DNA from: Comamonadaceae bacterium
Lineage (GTDB): Bacteria > Pseudomonadota > Gammaproteobacteria > Burkholderiales > Burkholderiaceae_C
DNA: 10,369 bases
NCBI GenBank assembly: GCA_024642025.1
Contig: JAHEBY010000058.1
Location: 1 to 10,369, forward strand
Reading direction: 5' to 3'
The position numbers and the translations under genes are program-made. Positions 7,682 through 10,369 of the stretch are shown here, piece by piece (positions within the stretch are counted from its first letter, which is position 1; each line of letters opens with the position of its first letter). Below the pieces are notes generated by a model, which worked only from the letters and a program-made list of their open reading frames with translations, was not told the DNA's origin and ran no database searches.

Positions 7682-7721
7682 CCAAGCATACTTGGTTTTC
7701 GCCGATATAAAACCAATTGGT
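7682..7721. promoter_or_regulatory. Two short inverted repeats upstream of gshA
   Basis: CCAAG-CATA-CTTGG (7682-7695) is a 5-bp inverted repeat with a 4-base centre. ACCAATTGGT (7712-7721) is a perfect 10-base palindrome. Both lie in the 160-base gap between proA and gshA and abut the larger dyad at 7721-7752. Symmetric sites of this size are typical of dimeric repressor or activator operators; no regulator can be named. Confidence 0.35.
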
Positions 7722-7752
7722 CACAAAATATACTCAATAGTATTTTTTGTGA
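7721..7752. promoter_or_regulatory. 32-base AT-rich dyad between proA and gshA
   Basis: TCACAAAATATACT (7721-7734), a CAAT centre, and AGTATTTTTTGTGA (7739-7752) form 14-base arms that pair at 13 of 14 positions. The dyad begins 11 bases beyond the proA stop and lies about 120 bases upstream of the gshA start. As RNA it would fold into a long AU-rich hairpin at the proA 3' end. As DNA it looks like a large operator. There is no clean U tract straight after the stem, so I prefer operator or 3'-end hairpin over classical terminator. Confidence 0.5.
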
Positions 7753-7763
7753 TCTTCCCGGGC

Positions 7764-9122
7764 TCAGGCCCGCACTTCGCCGTTGCCCAGCACCACGTAC
7801 TTAAGTGAGGTCAGCCCTTCAATGCCGACCGGCCCACGCGCATGAAACTTGTCGGTGCTGATGCCGATTTCTGCCCCCAGCCCAAACTCGAACCCATCAG
7901 CGAAGCGGGTGCTTGCATTCACCATCACGCTGGCCGAGTCGACCTCACGCAAAAACTGTTGCGCATGCATGTGGTTGGTAGTGATGATCGCGTCGGTATG
8001 GTGACTGCTGTAGTGGTTGATATGGGCAATCGCCTCGTCCACACCCGCCACGATCTTGATGCTGATGATGGGAGCCAGGTATTCCTCAAACCAGTCACTC
8101 TCTTGCGCAGGCACCAGCACTGCCGCTTGGGTTGGAGCGCTATCCGCCGAGCTGTTTGCTATTTTATATATAGCTGTCTTCACATGTTCCACGGGGGCTG
8201 AAGGCCAATTTGACGTCAAAATAGCCATGCTTTCGGCGTCGCAACGCATCTCCACGCCTTTGGCGGCGTAAATCGCGCCAATGCGTGGCAAAAAGTCTGC
8301 TGCCACGCCGCGCGCTACCAAAAGACCCTCACTGGCGTTGCAGGGGCTGTATTTGTTGGTCTTGGCGTTATCCGCCACGTTCACGGCCATGGCCAGGTCG
8401 CAGGGATCATCCACATACACATGGCAGTTCCCGTCCAGGTGCTTGATGACGGGCACTTTCGCGTCGCGGCTGATGCGCTCGATCAGGCCCTTGCCACCGC
8501 GCGGGATGATCACGTCCACATACTGCGGCATGGCGATGAGATGGCCCACCACCTCGCGGTCGGTCGTTTGCACCAGTTGCACGGCATCGGCGGGCAAACC
8601 GGCATCCATCAGCGCCTGCTGCACCAGCCTGGCCAGGGCCTTGTTGGACTCGATCGCCTCGGAGCCGCCGCGCAAAATGCAGGCGTTGCCGCTCTTGATC
8701 GACAGGCTGGCCGCTTCAATCGTCACATTGGGGCGGCTCTCGAAAATCATGCCGAACACGCCGATCGGCACCCGCATTTGGCCCACACGAATGCCGCTGG
8801 GCTGCTGCTTCATGCCGATGATCTCGCCGATCACGTCCGGCATGGCCGCCAGCTGCTCACATCCTTGGGCACAGGTTTCCAGCACCTTGGGCGTCAGCTT
8901 GAGCCGGTCGACCATGGGTGCCGCCAAGCCGGCAGCCACTGCGCGCTCAAGGTCCTTGGCGTTGTCACCTTGCAGCGCCTGCGTATTTGCCCGGAGCAAT
9001 TCGGCCAGACGCACCAATGCTTTGTTTTTGGTAGCAGTTTGCGCAGCAGCCATGCGGGCTGATGCCACTTTTGCCTGCATACCCAGGGTTTGGGCGTATT
9101 CTGCGATGTTGAGCGCGTTCAT
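7764..9122 (-). CDS. proA: Gamma-glutamyl phosphate reductase (glutamate-5-semialdehyde dehydrogenase) with internal insertion
   Basis: Second step of proline synthesis: NADPH-dependent reduction of gamma-glutamyl phosphate to glutamate-5-semialdehyde. The frame is open to 9185, but the ATG at 9122 gives the expected N-terminus (MNALNIAEYAQTLG) and 452 residues. Landmarks: RVPIGVFGMIFESRPNVT (117-134), ILRGGSEAIESN (149-160), IIPRGGKGLI (205-214), the catalytic Cys261 in KYSPCNASEGLL, HHTDAIITTNH, VNASTRFADGFEFGLGAEIGIST and the closing ARGPVGIEGLTSLKYV. E. coli ProA has 417 residues. About 9 of the extra residues are at the N-terminus and about 25 form an insertion near residues 303-336, after EMRCDAESMAIL and before VPAQESDW. 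That insertion coincides with a 57-base repeat shared with benE. The frame is unbroken and the active-site motifs are complete, so the enzyme is probably functional. In many Burkholderiales proA follows holA directly; here a gene on the other strand lies between them. Confidence 0.96.
   Translation of the reverse strand: MNALNIAEYAQTLGMQAKVASARMAAAQTATKNKALVRLAELLRANTQALQGDNAKDLERAVAAGLAAPMVDRLKLTPKVLETCAQGCEQLAAMPDVIGEIIGMKQQPSGIRVGQMRVPIGVFGMIFESRPNVTIEAASLSIKSGNACILRGGSEAIESNKALARLVQQALMDAGLPADAVQLVQTTDREVVGHLIAMPQYVDVIIPRGGKGLIERISRDAKVPVIKHLDGNCHVYVDDPCDLAMAVNVADNAKTNKYSPCNASEGLLVARGVAADFLPRIGAIYAAKGVEMRCDAESMAILTSNWPSAPVEHVKTAIYKIANSSADSAPTQAAVLVPAQESDWFEEYLAPIISIKIVAGVDEAIAHINHYSSHHTDAIITTNHMHAQQFLREVDSASVMVNASTRFADGFEFGLGAEIGISTDKFHARGPVGIEGLTSLKYVVLGNGEVRA
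8156..8212 (+). repeat. 57-base dispersed repeat, copy B, inside proA
   Basis: This plus-strand stretch matches copy A in benE (minus strand, 3712-3656) at 41 of 57 positions without gaps. It includes TTGCTATT at the start, ATATAGCT, CACGGGGGCTGA and a closing CAATTTG. The TGCTATT...ATAGCT part is a small AT-rich inverted repeat. It lies antisense to proA and encodes residues about 304-323 of that protein. The true element may be longer: the GAGCGCTATCCGCCGAGC stretch before it (8135-8152) also lies within the extra segment of ProA. Confidence 0.65.
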
Positions 9123-9223
9123 GACTTGATTTTCGCAGATCGGCGGCGCCTGGCGTGTGGGGCGTCTATTTTTGTTGCAGTACACCGGTGATAAGCTGGC
9201 GCCGAAACCTTCAATTGACCGAC
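9123..9223. promoter_or_regulatory. Divergent intergenic region proA / histidine phosphatase
   Basis: These 101 bases must hold the start signals of the plus-strand gene and possibly a promoter for proA. Near the middle is the perfect palindrome CACCGGTG (9183-9190). On the plus strand TTTTTG and TAAGCT (9192-9197) are 17 bases apart, a weak promoter-like pair. No strong ribosome site precedes either start codon. I cannot assign regulation with confidence. Confidence 0.25.
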
Positions 9224-9814
9224 ATGCCGCGCCACTTTTACTTTGTAACGCATCCCGATGTCGTCATCAACCCCAAGGTGCCCGTCACGATGTGGCCCCT
9301 TTCCGACGTGGGCCGCGCGCGCATGCGCAGCGGCTTGAGCCAGCCGTGGACGCAGGCCATCACGTCGATTTATTGCAGCACAGAGCAAAAAGCCATTGAC
9401 GGTGCCGAAATTCTGGGCAACCACCTCTCGCTTCCCGTCCGGCAGCTAGCCGCACTGGGCGAGAACGACCGATCCGCCACGGGCTACCTGCCACCCACCC
9501 AATTCGAGAAAGTTGCCGACGAATTCTTCGCCAGCCCTGAGCAATCGGTTCTGGGCTGGGAGCGGGCAGTGGATGCTCAAGCGCGAATATGCAACGCGGT
9601 GTCGGCACTTGCCTTATCAGACGAGACCCACGGCGCCATAGCCATCGTGTCGCACGGCGCCGTGGGTGCGTTGCTTTATTGCAAGCTCTCTGGCGTGCCA
9701 ATATCCAGACAATGGGACCAGCCGCCGACCCGCGGCGGTAACTACTTTTCTTTCGCGTTGAACCCAGTGGCCGTGTTTTCAGGCTGGCGGGCCTACGATG
9801 GGGTTCAGCCGTAG
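9224..9814 (+). CDS. Histidine phosphatase (phosphoglycerate-mutase-like) family protein, atypical RHG motif
   Basis: A 196-residue protein with the layout of the histidine phosphatase superfamily, which uses a phospho-histidine intermediate. The first catalytic block is FYFVTHPDVV (5-14) with His10. The family's Arg-His-Gly is Thr-His-Pro here, so His is kept but the flanking Arg and Gly are lost. PLSDVGRARM (25-34) matches the usual LTxxGxxQA region. YCSTEQKAIDGAEIL (50-64) matches the SxxxRAxxTAxil block with Lys for Arg. Glu80 in LGEND is a candidate acid, and IVSHGAVGALL (141-151) carries the second catalytic His144. I recall proteobacterial proteins with similar THPEV starts, so this is likely a real subfamily rather than a decayed gene. 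The substrate is unknown. An upstream frame opens at 9155, but the ATG at 9224 starts just before the conserved first strand. The last 10 bases overlap the end of holA on the other strand. Confidence 0.85.
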   Translation: MPRHFYFVTHPDVVINPKVPVTMWPLSDVGRARMRSGLSQPWTQAITSIYCSTEQKAIDGAEILGNHLSLPVRQLAALGENDRSATGYLPPTQFEKVADEFFASPEQSVLGWERAVDAQARICNAVSALALSDETHGAIAIVSHGAVGALLYCKLSGVPISRQWDQPPTRGGNYFSFALNPVAVFSGWRAYDGVQP

Positions 9815-10369
9815 CCGCTTCCGTGCGACGAAGTCGACAGCTTGCTGCCGCCGCCGCAAAGCCCGCACAACTGCAGCGCCAGGCGGTGCAGCGCCTGCCA
9901 GCCGTTGGCGGGCCAGTCGGGTTGCCGGAGCCCTTTGACGATGCCGTCCACCTGGTGCGCGGCATAGAGCAGGTTGGACAGCTCGATCTCGCTCAAACGC
10001 GGCACCACTCGCTCAAACAGCCGTTCTTTTGCGCCCCATACGCGTTGCTCGCGCAGGGCCATCGGCAGCGGGCGCCCTTGCGAAACGGCGTCCTTGACGC
10101 GCTTGAGGGCACGAATGTCTTCGGCCAGCGTGTAATGCACCAGCACCTCGGCCTCGCCTTCGGCCTGCAGCCCATCTAGCATGCGCTGCACGCGCGCGCT
10201 CTGGCCCGCCAGCACGGCCTCTGACAGCTTGAACACATCGTAACGGGCGACATTGAGCACGGCGCTTTCTACCTGCTCAAAAGTCAGCTCGCCTTGGGGA
10301 TACAGCAGCGCGAGCTTTTGAATTTCCTGATGCGCGGCGAGCAGATTGCCTTCCACCCGATCGGCAAAA
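9805..10369 (-). CDS. holA: DNA polymerase III delta subunit, C-terminal part
   Basis: Delta subunit of the clamp loader, which opens the beta sliding clamp for DNA replication. The gene runs off the right edge, and 187 complete codons are visible out of about 340 usual. The visible frame begins FADRVEGNLLAAHQEIQKLALLYP, the typical junction between the AAA+-like middle region and the C-terminal collar domain. It continues with VESAVLNVARYDVFKLSEAVLAG, LVHYTLAEDIRALKRVKDA, REQRVWGAKERLFERVVPRLS, and ALHRLALQLCGLCGG near the end. The last 15 or so residues (SKLSTSSHGSGYG) form a Ser/Gly-rich tail that seems poorly conserved. Its final codons overlap the end of the plus-strand phosphatase gene by 10 bases. 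In related genomes as I recall them, leuS, lptE, holA and proA lie in a row; here proA is still the next gene on this strand. Confidence 0.93.
   Translation of the reverse strand, partial: FADRVEGNLLAAHQEIQKLALLYPQGELTFEQVESAVLNVARYDVFKLSEAVLAGQSARVQRMLDGLQAEGEAEVLVHYTLAEDIRALKRVKDAVSQGRPLPMALREQRVWGAKERLFERVVPRLSEIELSNLLYAAHQVDGIVKGLRQPDWPANGWQALHRLALQLCGLCGGGSKLSTSSHGSGYG

Noticed and set aside
7721..7752. CRP/FNR-type operator reading of the dyad
   Set aside because: The arms read TCACA...TGTGA, the reverse of the CRP order TGTGA...TCACA, and the spacing is far too large.
8281..9129. Plus-strand open frame of 282 codons opposite proA
   Set aside because: It is antisense to the conserved ProA catalytic region, with low-complexity Ser/Ala/Arg composition and no start signal.
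9123..9185. N-terminal extension of ProA to 9185
   Set aside because: The added residues (MYCNKNRRPTRQAPP...) do not resemble any ProA N-terminus, whereas ATG at 9122 gives one. The stretch overlaps the divergent intergenic region.

Overview
The window carries eight protein-coding genes at high density (about 58-60% GC by eye) and no RNA gene, CRISPR array or insertion sequence that I can see. The protein types (a GshA of the Acidithiobacillus/betaproteobacterial kind, GshB, a YafJ-type amidotransferase, and holA beside proA) point to a betaproteobacterium of the order Burkholderiales. The family Comamonadaceae (Rhodoferax/Polaromonas/Acidovorax-like) is my best guess; this rests on recalled family resemblance, not on a search.

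Layout, left to right. Positions 1-1062 (+) hold the 3' part of a DHA2-type major facilitator drug exporter. Positions 1170-1988 (+) hold a class II glutamine amidotransferase of the YafJ type. A hairpin then separates it from a block read on the minus strand: gshA (7603-6317), kup (6148-4271), benE (4247-3060) and gshB (2993-2031). The two enzymes of glutathione synthesis thus flank a potassium importer and a benzoate-type symporter. Upstream of gshA lies proA (9122-7764, minus), then a divergent histidine-phosphatase-family gene (9224-9814, +), whose end overlaps by 10 bases the end of holA (minus, running off the right edge).

How the genes fit together: GshA and GshB make glutathione from glutamate, cysteine and glycine. 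ProA uses glutamate-derived gamma-glutamyl phosphate for proline. Kup imports potassium, the usual counter-ion of glutamate and glutathione in bacteria. A link between potassium and thiol/osmotic balance is therefore plausible, but it is inferred from gene order only.

Most of the genes are ordinary. The unexpected signals are small. A 57-base sequence occurs twice, inside benE and inside proA, in opposite orientations relative to the genes. In proA it coincides with an in-frame extra segment of about 25 residues. Five degenerate 12-base tandem units lie in the benE-gshB gap. A 32-base AT-rich dyad with two further inverted repeats lies between proA and gshA. I see no convincing new multi-gene system.
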